Assembly: GCA_963778675.1 (NCBI GenBank)
Contig: CAVZVI010000007.1
Coordinates: 124,001-188,000, forward strand
Reading direction: 5' to 3'
Length of the DNA: 64,000 bases
DNA from: CAWCDJ01 sp963778675
GTDB lineage: Bacteria; Acidobacteriota; Terriglobia; Bryobacterales; Bryobacteraceae
A program made the translations under genes and the position numbers. Numbering within the stretch: position 1 is the first letter of the stretch; each line of letters starts with the position of its first letter. Below, piece after piece: positions 9,348 through 17,831 of this stretch. The notes beneath the pieces are model-generated. The model had not been told where the DNA came from. It did no database searches and was given only the letters and a program-made list of their open reading frames with translations.

Positions 9348-10979
9348 TCAGTCGATCGCGGGTCCGAAATAGCCTTGCGCCAGCGCCGGCTCGGTTTCGA
9401 GCGCCTTGCTCCAGCAATCGCGCGCCTCGGCCGACCGGCCGGCCGCCTCGAGCAGCCGCCCCAGGTTGAGCAGAGCTTCGGGCATGTCCGGCTGCAGCGC
9501 GAGAGCTTCGTTGTACAAGGTCATGGCCTTGTCCGCCTGGCCGCCCTTCTCATACATCAGGCCCGCATTATAAAGAATCTCCGGCGACCGCTCGCCGAGG
9601 TCGATCAGCCGCGCGTGGAATTCAAGCGCCGTCTCGTAGTCGGAAGCCTGAATCGCCAGCGACGCCATCCCGCGCAGCGCTTCCACTGACTTCGGGTCCG
9701 CATCCAGAATCTTCTCGTAGATCCGGCCGGCGCGTTCGCGGTCTCCCAGCCCGCTGTAGGCCAGGGCCAGATTGGCCTGCGCTTCGGGCCAGTTCGGACG
9801 GTATTTCAGGCAGCCTTCGAACGCTTCCATGGCGCCGCGGAAATCCTGTCGCTGCAGGCGCAGGAATCCCAGCCGGAAGCGCGCTTCTTCCTCTTTCGGC
9901 GCCTTCTCCAGAAGTGTCCGGTACCAGCGCTCGGCCTCTTCTGCCTGGCCGCTCTGCTCCAGCAGCAGCGCTACGTTCCACAGCGGCGCCAGCGCGGAAC
10001 TGTCGGCCTGCATCGCCTTGTCGTAGGCTGCCCGCGCGCCCAGCGCGTCGCCGCGGTGCTCCCGCACGATTCCCAGGTTGGTCAGCGTCTCGCACGACCG
10101 GGGGCGCACCTTGAGAGCTTCTTCGTACGCCTCCTCCGCCTGCTCCCAGCGGCCGGATTTCTGGTGCGCCAGGCCCAGGTTGAACCAGCCTTCGAAATGC
10201 GCCGGCACCGCCGATACCAGCAGGGTGCAGAACTTGGCCGTGAGCGCGTGCTCCCCGGCCGCCGACGCCCACGCCGCGAGACCCTCCAGGGCCACCGTCG
10301 AGTCCGGCCGGAGTTCGAGCAGCCTCTCGGAGTACTCCCGCACCATGTCGAAGTCTTCCTTCGACATTCCGATCAGGACCAGGTTCGAGAGCGACTCCTC
10401 CGATTCAGAATTGTGCTCGAGAATGCGTTCGTAGATCTCGGCGGCCTCGTCGGGGTGACCTAGCGATTGCAGCGCCGCAGCCTTCCCGAACGCCGCATCC
10501 TCGTGCGCCGGCGAGAGTTCCAGGCAGCGCTCGAACGCGAAGAGCGCCGATTTCGGATCCTCCTGCCGCAAGTGGCAGACGCCCAGCCCGAGGTGGGCAT
10601 CGAGGTTCTTCGGATCGAGCGTGGAGGCGCGGTGGAAGGCCTGGGCCGCGTCTTCCCAAGTGCTCAACCGCTCCAGGCACACCGCCAGGTTGAACCACCC
10701 CATGGCGTATTGCGGCTTCAATTGGGTCAACGTGCGGTAGGCTTTCGCCGACTCGCGGTAGTCCCCAATCTCGAAGAGGATGTGGGCCATGGCCCGGTAG
10801 ATTTCGGGCGTGGCCTCCTGGGCGGCGACCGCGCGCTGCAACTGCTTCAACGCTTCGTCGCGCTTGCCCGACAGGTGCATTGCGACGGCGCGTGCCAGGT
10901 ACCCGGATCCTTTATTAGTAGTGTCCGGATCCGGATTCCGTACCGCCTGGAGGGGGGTTCTCATTGCTGTAGTGCTCAT
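9348..10979 (-). CDS. TPR-repeat protein, about 14 repeats
   Basis: 543 residues made almost wholly of tetratricopeptide repeats from about residue 25 to the end; the 34-residue spacing is clear in repeats such as A-L-x-L-x-P and G-x-x-x-A-x-x-x-Y-x-x-A. There is no signal peptide and no enzyme domain, so it is probably a cytoplasmic scaffold for protein complexes. Its ATG overlaps the stop of the zinc-finger-like gene (ATGA at 10976-10979), which implies translational coupling and a shared function. Near it lie a JAB-like/TonB protein and a winged-helix ATPase. The binding partner cannot be read from sequence. Confidence 0.9.
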   Translation of the reverse strand: MSTTAMRTPLQAVRNPDPDTTNKGSGYLARAVAMHLSGKRDEALKQLQRAVAAQEATPEIYRAMAHILFEIGDYRESAKAYRTLTQLKPQYAMGWFNLAVCLERLSTWEDAAQAFHRASTLDPKNLDAHLGLGVCHLRQEDPKSALFAFERCLELSPAHEDAAFGKAAALQSLGHPDEAAEIYERILEHNSESEESLSNLVLIGMSKEDFDMVREYSERLLELRPDSTVALEGLAAWASAAGEHALTAKFCTLLVSAVPAHFEGWFNLGLAHQKSGRWEQAEEAYEEALKVRPRSCETLTNLGIVREHRGDALGARAAYDKAMQADSSALAPLWNVALLLEQSGQAEEAERWYRTLLEKAPKEEEARFRLGFLRLQRQDFRGAMEAFEGCLKYRPNWPEAQANLALAYSGLGDRERAGRIYEKILDADPKSVEALRGMASLAIQASDYETALEFHARLIDLGERSPEILYNAGLMYEKGGQADKAMTLYNEALALQPDMPEALLNLGRLLEAAGRSAEARDCWSKALETEPALAQGYFGPAID

Positions 10980-12121
10980 TGGATGGATTGCTCCTCGTCC
11001 GAGTAGCCAAATGACATATCGCCCGAACCGAATGGGACGCCCGAGATACGCTGCTCCGGCCTGGACGGCAGGGGAACGGCCGTCAGCGCCAGCAACCCGA
11101 GCGCCGGAGCCAGGTGCGCCTCCCCAACCGCGCGGCTTCGCTCAGGGCCCTGTACGACATCGGCGTTCGGGGTCCACTGTGGGCCCGACACCCTGGCAGC
11201 CGGTGTGAAATCTTTCACCGGCGTTGGGATCCGCAGCGTTTCCGGAGGCCGGTTGCCCGGGTACGGATGCGGCACGGGCCGCCAGCGGCCGCCGGCCTCG
11301 ATCGTGCGCCTCGGAAACAACACCTCCATCGCCTCCGCCTCGCGCGGCGGGCGAGTCGAATCGAGGGACCTTCGCTCCTTCAGCAGTTCGGGCCATCGCA
11401 GAGCCACCGGCGCCAGTCGGCCACCTTTGAAACTGCCTGTGCCGCGCGCCGGAAGCCGGAACCCGACGGCCCGCGAAACCCGGAGAAGCATGCCCTCCCG
11501 GGGAGGGATGGGAACCGCGCGGAATACCGCCGCGGCGGCTCCGTCGTTGCGTGCCCGAAAGCGCCCGGTCTTGGGCGGAACCACTTTGCCCCTGTAGTCT
11601 GAACGAGGCGGATTCTCCTGCCGCCGGGCGGCTTCGTGCGCCGGGGCCGCAGCCGGAGGGAGGACCGACTGAGATTGCGGAATGCCGCAGGATCTATGCT
11701 CATGGACACGCGGTAAGGCGAGTCTCTGTGCCGTCCCCGCCTGCACCGATGGCTGCGCCGCCCGCGGCTCCATCCGGTCCGCACTGCCGGCCGCGCGCGC
11801 CGCCACGTAGCCGGCCGCGGGGAGTCCGGGTATCCTCCGCCCCAGCCCGCTTCTGGGAGGAATGCGGACCGTCTGGCTGGTATCCGGCATGGATTGGAAG
11901 TATCCGCGCCAGATAACCTCCGCCACTGGAGTTACGGTGATCGGTTTCGGGTTTTCGCGCCGGCGCATGAGGCTGGCGACTTTGTTGGCTTCCTGAAGCC
12001 GGTCCATGCCTCGCCGCAGCCGGTACTGCGTGCGGTGCTCGCGGGAGCAAAACTCCTCGCCGCCGCCGACCCGGATACGGCTGAGAGGCTTCCCGCAGAG
12101 CTGACACGTCCGCTCGCTCAT
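10976..12121 (-). CDS. Zinc-finger-like protein with long Arg/Pro-rich tail, unknown function
   Basis: 381 residues from the ATG at 12121; an in-frame upstream ATG at 12169 is less likely because the predicted promoter lies between the two. The N-terminus carries a possible treble-clef zinc site: C6-x2-C9, then C25 and H29 in a FCSREH segment. Residues 30-65 are helical and basic. The remaining 300 residues are low in predicted order and rich in Arg, Pro and Ala, with short motifs like VPPKTGRF. This suggests a nucleic-acid- or protein-binding adaptor. The stop overlaps the start of the TPR gene. The long tail has no match I can name, and the frame is supported mainly by length and the exact ATGA overlap. 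Confidence 0.65.
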   Translation of the reverse strand: MSERTCQLCGKPLSRIRVGGGEEFCSREHRTQYRLRRGMDRLQEANKVASLMRRRENPKPITVTPVAEVIWRGYFQSMPDTSQTVRIPPRSGLGRRIPGLPAAGYVAARAAGSADRMEPRAAQPSVQAGTAQRLALPRVHEHRSCGIPQSQSVLPPAAAPAHEAARRQENPPRSDYRGKVVPPKTGRFRARNDGAAAAVFRAVPIPPREGMLLRVSRAVGFRLPARGTGSFKGGRLAPVALRWPELLKERRSLDSTRPPREAEAMEVLFPRRTIEAGGRWRPVPHPYPGNRPPETLRIPTPVKDFTPAARVSGPQWTPNADVVQGPERSRAVGEAHLAPALGLLALTAVPLPSRPEQRISGVPFGSGDMSFGYSDEEQSIQ

Positions 12122-12131
12122 TACAGGCGTA

Positions 12132-12137
12132 ATTATA
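12132..12137 (-). promoter_or_regulatory. Consensus -10 box giving a near-leaderless mRNA
   Basis: A perfect TATAAT on the minus strand ends 10 bases before the ATG at 12121, so transcription would start about 4 bases from the start codon. No Shine-Dalgarno is visible there, which fits. The -35 region (TTACTA at 18-base spacing) is weak. Confidence 0.45.
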
Positions 12138-12172
12138 GGACGGAACGAATGGTAATAGTAAGGTGTCATTAC

Positions 12173-12223
12173 GGAATTAATTCCCTAATAACCAAGGTTA
12201 GCGAAATCGGCCGGAGTTATTAG
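12173..12223. promoter_or_regulatory. Cluster of inverted repeats in a divergent promoter region
   Basis: Three symmetric elements lie between the divergent zinc-finger and TonB genes: GGAATTAATTCC at 12173-12184, TAACC-AA-GGTTA at 12189-12200, and an 8-bp arm pair CTAATAAC (12185-12192) / GTTATTAG (12216-12223). The first two centres are 16 bp apart. The stretch is AT-rich against a GC-rich background. It looks like an operator for a dimeric regulator, not identified. Confidence 0.35.
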
Positions 12224-12353
12224 ACTGCACACAGGACATCATCTGGCGTCATACTGAATTTGGTTAATAGCAACGAAAATTAGTACCATAAAGATAAGAT
12301 AGTCGGCTAGAATCAGTGCTTATCAAGGCACCCGTATTTTCGGAGGATAGCCG

Positions 12354-14429
12354 ATGAACGAATCGACAGCCCGCGCTGAGCGCTACGATATACCGCCTGC
12401 TCCCCTGCCCTCTTACACTTGGACCGTCCCGCAGAAGCCGATCTCGGTCTGTTTCCCGCTGGATATCATCGACCGCCTGGAGCATGAAGCGGTCGAGAGT
12501 TTCCGGTCGCTGAGCTCCCGCGGTTCGGAGATCGGCGGCGTCCTGTTCGGTACCGTCGCACCCGGCAATCCTGCGCTCATCACGATCGCCGGCTATGATC
12601 CGGTGGTCTCGGATTACAGCCGCGGGCCGCTCTATCGTCTTTCCGAGATCGACCTCGTGCGCTTTTCCAAAGCCATGGAAGCCGGCGCCCGCAATGGTCT
12701 GGTTCCGGTCGGTTTCTTCCGCAGCCACACGCGCAAGGGTCTCTCGATGGACCCGGACGATGTGGCTCTGCTCGATAGCAAGTTTGCCGGGCCGTCCGGC
12801 ATCGCCCTCCTGATCCGGCCTTTCGCCACCAAGGCGAGCGTGGGGGGAGTCTTTTTCCGCGAGGATGGCTCCATCCGCAGCGAAAGCAGTTGGCTCGAAT
12901 TTCCGTTCCGCGCTTCCGAGTTGGCGGGACGCCTGGGTGCGGCGCAATCTGAACCGGTGACGGCGCGTCCGGCCGCTCCGCCCGTACCAGCCCCCAAGGC
13001 TACGCCGCGCGCCCAAATCGTCCCCATCGCTTCCCGGCGGGAGATCTCCACCCCGCCGCCGCTCCCCCCGGTAGCGGCGACGGAACCGGAGCCTCCCGAG
13101 GCCATTGTGGAAGCTCCGGCGCCAGTTCCCGTCTCCGTACCCGCGCCGCCTGCGAAGGCTGAGGCTGCGCCCGTCAAAATCGACCCGCCGGCCGCGAAGG
13201 TCGAAGCCCCGCCTGCACAGGTCGAGACGCCGGCAGCGAAGATCGATCCGCCGGCCGCCAAAGCCGAAACGCCGCTTGCGCCTCCTCCCGCTCCCGCGGA
13301 ACCACCCGTAGCCGCGGCCTCTCCGGAAACGGTCCATGAGCCGGAGCCGGAACCCGTCGAAACCGTACCGGCGGCGCGCGGCAGTAAGATCGTCATGATC
13401 TCCGTAGGCGCGGCGCTTATCGTTCTGATTGCGGTCGCCCTGTTCGTTTACCCGGGCTTCCTGCGCCATAGCGCCAGGCTGGCCTCGGCACCGCCGCAGG
13501 ATACGTCCCCTCTCGCCCTCCGCGTCGAGCGGAGCGGCAGCGAACTCGTGCTGACCTGGAACCGGGACTCGGCGGCGATCCGCAACGCCAGTCACGCCGT
13601 GTTGTCGATCACCGACGGCGCCCAGCATGAGAACGTCGAGATGGACCTGGCGCAGCTTCGCGGCGCCGGCAGTATTTCGTACTCCCCCGCTACCGGGGAT
13701 GTGGTGTTCAAAATGGAAGTGACCGGTCCCGATCAGGCGCGCACCACCAGTGAATCGGTTCGCGTTCTGCGGACCCGTCCTTCGCCCATGGAAGAACAGC
13801 AGCAGCAGGCGCCGGGAATGCAGGTGCCGGCACCCGCCGGTCAGGCACCGGTCTCCGCGGGCCAGCCCCAGGCGGCGGTTAATCCCGACCAGCCCGCTGC
13901 GGAGCCGGAAGCGCCCAAGACGCCGGCCGCTCCACTCAAGCGCTTCAGCACGGACTCCCTCGCACAGCGCCTCCGTCCGACCCGCCCCGCCGACTTGCCG
14001 GCTGCTCCCGCACTGCCCCAGCAGACCAGCGGCAGCGGCTCGGGATTGGCCGCACTGAACCTGGGCGGACCTGCCGTAGCTCCGCCGCCGCCGCCACCCG
14101 CCGCCGCACCGCAATCCACGCCGCCCGCGGCCACTCGGACCGTTGCCCCGAGCGGCGGACAGGTCCAGCAGGCTCAGTTGATCCGTCGCAAGGATCCAGA
14201 GTACCCCCGCCTGGCCAAGGAATCCGGCGCGCGCGGCACGGTGGAGCTGATTGCCACCGTGGGAACCGACGGCAAAGTGAAATCGGTCAAAGTCGTGAAG
14301 GGGCACCCGCTGTTACAGCGGGCCGCGGTGGATGCCGTGATGCAGTGGCTGTACCGGCCGACCATCCTGAACGGCGTCCCGGTGGAAACGCAGACCCAGA
14401 TCTTTCTGAACTTCGTGGGCGACCGCTAA
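12354..14429 (+). CDS. JAB/MPN-like domain fused to a TonB-type energy transducer
   Basis: 691 residues, ATG at 12354 with GGAGG eight bases upstream. Residues about 30-190 resemble a JAB/MPN fold: E59 in SEIGGVLFG and the block GFFRSHTRKGLSMD (120-133) align with the JAMM metal motif, but the first His of HxH is Arg123, so metal binding is doubtful. Residues 195-340 are a Pro/Ala-rich linker with repeated KIDPPAAK-like units. One membrane segment follows at about 343-368, then a periplasmic part, another Pro-rich stretch, and a TonB C-terminal domain at about 605-690 (YPRLAKESGARGTVEL, then the WLYRP motif). Known TonB proteins pass proton-motive energy to outer-membrane receptors; the cytoplasmic JAB-like domain is unusual and may sense or bind a peptide tag. 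No ExbBD genes are nearby. Confidence 0.8.
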   Translation: MNESTARAERYDIPPAPLPSYTWTVPQKPISVCFPLDIIDRLEHEAVESFRSLSSRGSEIGGVLFGTVAPGNPALITIAGYDPVVSDYSRGPLYRLSEIDLVRFSKAMEAGARNGLVPVGFFRSHTRKGLSMDPDDVALLDSKFAGPSGIALLIRPFATKASVGGVFFREDGSIRSESSWLEFPFRASELAGRLGAAQSEPVTARPAAPPVPAPKATPRAQIVPIASRREISTPPPLPPVAATEPEPPEAIVEAPAPVPVSVPAPPAKAEAAPVKIDPPAAKVEAPPAQVETPAAKIDPPAAKAETPLAPPPAPAEPPVAAASPETVHEPEPEPVETVPAARGSKIVMISVGAALIVLIAVALFVYPGFLRHSARLASAPPQDTSPLALRVERSGSELVLTWNRDSAAIRNASHAVLSITDGAQHENVEMDLAQLRGAGSISYSPATGDVVFKMEVTGPDQARTTSESVRVLRTRPSPMEEQQQQAPGMQVPAPAGQAPVSAGQPQAAVNPDQPAAEPEAPKTPAAPLKRFSTDSLAQRLRPTRPADLPAAPALPQQTSGSGSGLAALNLGGPAVAPPPPPPAAAPQSTPPAATRTVAPSGGQVQQAQLIRRKDPEYPRLAKESGARGTVELIATVGTDGKVKSVKVVKGHPLLQRAAVDAVMQWLYRPTILNGVPVETQTQIFLNFVGDR

Positions 14430-14581
14430 CCCGCCGCAGCCCCCGGGTCTTTCACCAGCATCGGGAAGGCAGCTCCCGCAAGCTTGGGCCGGACGGAACA
14501 AACACCTGGAAGGACCCCATCCGCTTTGCGGTGGCGCTCAATCCGAAGGGCAAGCCGAAGCCCCGGCAAGCGAGCAGCAGT

Positions 14582-16378
14582 CTATGCGATCTTTTCGATG
14601 ACTTGGGGTGCGGCCACGACGACTGGCCCGGGCTCCTCGGCGTCGCCGCACAGGGCGTTGAGGATTTCGTCCAGATCCTGGAGGAAGAGCGTCACTTCCT
14701 CGGGTCTCGCTCCGGCCGGTGCCAGCAGGTTGATCAGTTCCTTGCGTTCGAAGCGCGCGCGGGCCGCCGCGTCACTGCTTCCCAGGTAGCGCGACAGGTC
14801 CCGGCTCTGCTGGTCGAGGTTGAGGCTCAGCCAGTCGGTGAAGCTCCGCATGTGCAGGCGGTGTAGAACCCGCACGGTCTCCGCTTCCCCATATTGCCGG
14901 ATCGAATCCACGTCGTAATACTGGCCGGTGGCCCGGTTGCGGAACCCGGCCAGGAATGCGAGCGTGCCGAAGGCCGTTTGGATCTTCGCGAGCTGGTCGC
15001 CCCAGTGGTCGGCACAGGTGTCCGCCATGATGGGAAGCAGCACCGACTGCTTCGCCGGCGTTCCCTGCTCCTCCTGCACGAAACAGCATTCGAACGCCCG
15101 GTCCAGAATCTCGTCGTTCAGCGCGTATGGCAGTTTCTCGAAGTTCATCAGGTTGATGGCATGAGAAAGCAGGTCGCGCGGATGGCACCGCCGGAAGACC
15201 CTGCCCGTTTGCCGGAAGCGGCGCTCGATGAAGCGCATGAGCAGGTCCCGGCTGCAAGGCAGCTTGCGGCTGGCACAGAAGGTCTCGAAGATCTTGATGA
15301 ATTCGTTCTCGGCCGGCCCCGGCAGCAGCATCTTGTATTGGATCCGCCGCAGGAAAGCCTCGTCGCCGAGATCGGCCGGATTCAGATTAGTGGAGAACAC
15401 CAGGAATGCTTCGAACGGCACAGTCATCTTGCCGCCCGTAATGAAGCTGAGGTAGTCCACCCGGCGTTCCATCGGCACGATCCAGCGGTTCAGAACCTCC
15501 GCCGGAGTAGCGCGCTGCCGCCCGAAATCGTCGATCAGGTAGATTCCGTTGTTGGCCTTCAACTGGAAGGGGGCTTCGTAGACTCGCGAGGTCGTGTTGT
15601 ACCGCAGGTCCAGCATTTCCAGCGAGAGCTCGCCGCCGCTGACGATGAACGGCCGCTTGCACTGGAGGTACCGGCGGTCGTAGGTCCGCTCTTCGGATAC
15701 CGCGAGTACCGACGGCTGGTCCTCTTCTTCCTCGATGCGGTGATGATAGATGGGGTCGTACAGTTGAACGATGTTGCCCTGGCACTCGAGGGAGTATGGA
15801 AGATAGATCGGGGCGGTATCCAGGTTCTGCAGGGATTCGATGAGAAACGTCTTCCCGTCGCCGGGCTTTCCATAGAGCAGGAGCGAGCTCGCGGCGCTTA
15901 CCGCCGGACCGATCTGGGAAAGGATCTGCTGCGTTAGAACCATCCCGCGAAAGGCGGGGATCAGGTTCTCTTTCGTCAGCCATCCCTCCGCCTGCCGCTG
16001 CAGACGGACGCGGTCGGAGTACTGCGACAGCGGCACCGGCGCCGGACCCGCGTACTGGTTGGCTTCGAGGTACTCTCTCGCCCGCTCGCGCCCGGTCTCG
16101 GTGAGCGCGAACATGGAACCCACACTGCTGATTCCCATCGACCGCTTCACCTGCACGAGGTGCTGCAGCTTGAGCGTTTCCACGATATCCTGAATGACGC
16201 TGAAGCGCAGGCCAATGGCCCTCGACAGATCCTGTCCGTACAACTCGCCGCGGAAGTACAGAATCTTCAGCAGGAGCTGTTCGATCAGAGACTCTGGCAG
16301 CCCCGCCTCATCGAGCGTCGACGGCGCCACTGGGCGAGGGATATTATCGTGGGACGGCATACCCGGAGAGCTGACCAT
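14582..16378 (-). CDS. Winged-helix AAA-type ATPase, unknown function
   Basis: 598 residues, ATG at 16378 preceded closely by GGAAGGGA. Residues about 20-120 are predicted helical with a winged-helix look (LLLKILYFRGELYGQDLSRA and a TETGRERARE wing). The AAA core has Walker A YGKPGDGKT near residue 172, Walker B YLIDDFG near residue 280, and a sensor-1-like FSTN. It acts in the cytoplasm; the absence of a membrane segment argues against a transporter. The C-terminal 150 residues are helical and may be a substrate lid. It converges with the TonB fusion gene and follows a histidine kinase by 103 bases. The combination of DNA-binding-like and motor domains could mean a regulatory ATPase or remodeller; I do not recognise the subfamily. 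Confidence 0.75.
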   Translation of the reverse strand: MVSSPGMPSHDNIPRPVAPSTLDEAGLPESLIEQLLLKILYFRGELYGQDLSRAIGLRFSVIQDIVETLKLQHLVQVKRSMGISSVGSMFALTETGRERAREYLEANQYAGPAPVPLSQYSDRVRLQRQAEGWLTKENLIPAFRGMVLTQQILSQIGPAVSAASSLLLYGKPGDGKTFLIESLQNLDTAPIYLPYSLECQGNIVQLYDPIYHHRIEEEEDQPSVLAVSEERTYDRRYLQCKRPFIVSGGELSLEMLDLRYNTTSRVYEAPFQLKANNGIYLIDDFGRQRATPAEVLNRWIVPMERRVDYLSFITGGKMTVPFEAFLVFSTNLNPADLGDEAFLRRIQYKMLLPGPAENEFIKIFETFCASRKLPCSRDLLMRFIERRFRQTGRVFRRCHPRDLLSHAINLMNFEKLPYALNDEILDRAFECCFVQEEQGTPAKQSVLLPIMADTCADHWGDQLAKIQTAFGTLAFLAGFRNRATGQYYDVDSIRQYGEAETVRVLHRLHMRSFTDWLSLNLDQQSRDLSRYLGSSDAAARARFERKELINLLAPAGARPEEVTLFLQDLDEILNALCGDAEEPGPVVVAAPQVIEKIA

Positions 16379-16481
16379 TCCCTTCCGTTTTCAGAATGAC
16401 TTACAAGTTCAATTCTTAGGGATCTTACCGGCGAAGTTGAGTTGTCTTTGGTTATGGGATTTCTGTAACGGTACTATTTTC

Positions 16482-17828
16482 TTAGGCTGGCAGGCGTAGC
16501 CGCGCAACGCATCCTGGGCCCGGGACGCGGTTTTCGAGCATCAGCGCGCCGCCGTGGCCCTCGGCGATCTGCCGGCTCAGCACCAGCCCGATCCCGGAGC
16601 CTCCCGGCTTGGTGGTGAAGAATGGGACGAACAGGTTGGCCGTGCTCGAGAGTCCCGGCCCTTCGTCCTCCACCCGGATCTCGAGCATCGATCCGTCCAG
16701 GCGCCACCCGATCCGCACCCTGCCATTCGTCGTGAGAGATGCGTCCGCGGCATTCCGCAGAAGGTTGATCAGCACCTGCTCCAACTGGTCCGGATCGCCG
16801 CGCACGGTCATTTGCGGTCCCGGCTCCACCGTCACCGGCACACGCGTTTCGAAGCTGACCGAACGCCCCACCCAGGGACCCACGTCGAGCGGCTGCAACT
16901 GCGGCCGGGGCAGCTTGGCCAGGCGGGCGTAGGCTCCGATAAAACGGCTGAGGCTCTCGGAACGGGACGTGATCACGTTGAGGCCCCGCTTCATGTCTTC
17001 GCGCCAGTCCTCCGCCAGGGGATCGCGCGAGATGATGGCCACCAGGCTGCCCGCAATCGACTTGATGGGGGCGAGGGAGTTGTTCAGCTCGTGTCCGAGC
17101 ACGCGCACCAGGCGCTGCCACGCCTGCAGTTCCTGCTCGCTCAGGGCCTGGGTGAGGTCGGAGATCACGATCAGCTCGAGCGGCAGCCCGCGCTCCCGGA
17201 TCCGCGTGCGGCGCACTCCCCAGCGCCCCGCGCCGCCCGGAAAAACCATCTGCAGCGTGCTCTGCGACGGGCCTTCGAGAGACGCCTCCAGGTTCAGCTC
17301 GGCGGCGGTCTGTCCCAGCAGCCGCTCCGGAGTCATGGCCAGCAGGCGCTCACCCGCGCGGTTGACCAGCCGCAGCCGGCGCCGTTCGTCGAAGGCGAAG
17401 ATCGCCACGTCGATCTCGCGCATCACGGTGCGCAGCAGCATGGTGGCCTCCATGGCCCCCAGACGCTGCTCGCGCAGAGTCCCGCCCAGCGTGTTGACCT
17501 CGTGCATCACCTCGCCCAGGGCGTCGTCCGGGCGGGGCGCCCGGCCGCGCACCGAATAGTCGCCCTCGCGCAGTGCTCCCAGCAGGTTGGAGAGGGTCTG
17601 CAGTGGAAATACTACGCGCTCGCGCACCGCGAAGGCGAACGAGAGCCAGCAGCCCACGATCAGCACGGAAACCGGCCACTGTGTGCGGGCTTCGTAATTG
17701 CCGCTCCACAAGAGCCACAGCGCCACCACCACTCCCGGCAGCCCGGCCGCCAGCGCCAGCAGCACGATTCGCCCTTCGTAGCCGATGCGAGCGGGCTTCT
17801 CTTCGGGCGGAACCGTCGTGTGATCCAC
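16482..17828 (-). CDS. Sensor histidine kinase, NtrY/NtrB-like
   Basis: 448 residues. Two membrane segments (about 21-41 and 52-69) with almost no periplasmic loop, then HAMP (70-125), PAS (128-228), a dimerisation domain with the phospho-accepting His246 (GHELNNSLAPIK) and an ATPase domain showing N box (NLLRNAADAS), G1 (DEGPGLS) and G2 (GSGIGLVLS). The H-box sequence with N-N-S-L-A-P is of the NtrB/NtrY class. The lack of a sensory loop suggests it senses an intracellular or membrane signal through PAS. It starts three bases after the stop of the response regulator gene upstream, so the two are one operon and a cognate pair. Confidence 0.9.
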   Translation of the reverse strand: MDHTTVPPEEKPARIGYEGRIVLLALAAGLPGVVVALWLLWSGNYEARTQWPVSVLIVGCWLSFAFAVRERVVFPLQTLSNLLGALREGDYSVRGRAPRPDDALGEVMHEVNTLGGTLREQRLGAMEATMLLRTVMREIDVAIFAFDERRRLRLVNRAGERLLAMTPERLLGQTAAELNLEASLEGPSQSTLQMVFPGGAGRWGVRRTRIRERGLPLELIVISDLTQALSEQELQAWQRLVRVLGHELNNSLAPIKSIAGSLVAIISRDPLAEDWREDMKRGLNVITSRSESLSRFIGAYARLAKLPRPQLQPLDVGPWVGRSVSFETRVPVTVEPGPQMTVRGDPDQLEQVLINLLRNAADASLTTNGRVRIGWRLDGSMLEIRVEDEGPGLSSTANLFVPFFTTKPGGSGIGLVLSRQIAEGHGGALMLENRVPGPGCVARLRLPA

Positions 17829-17831
17829 GGG

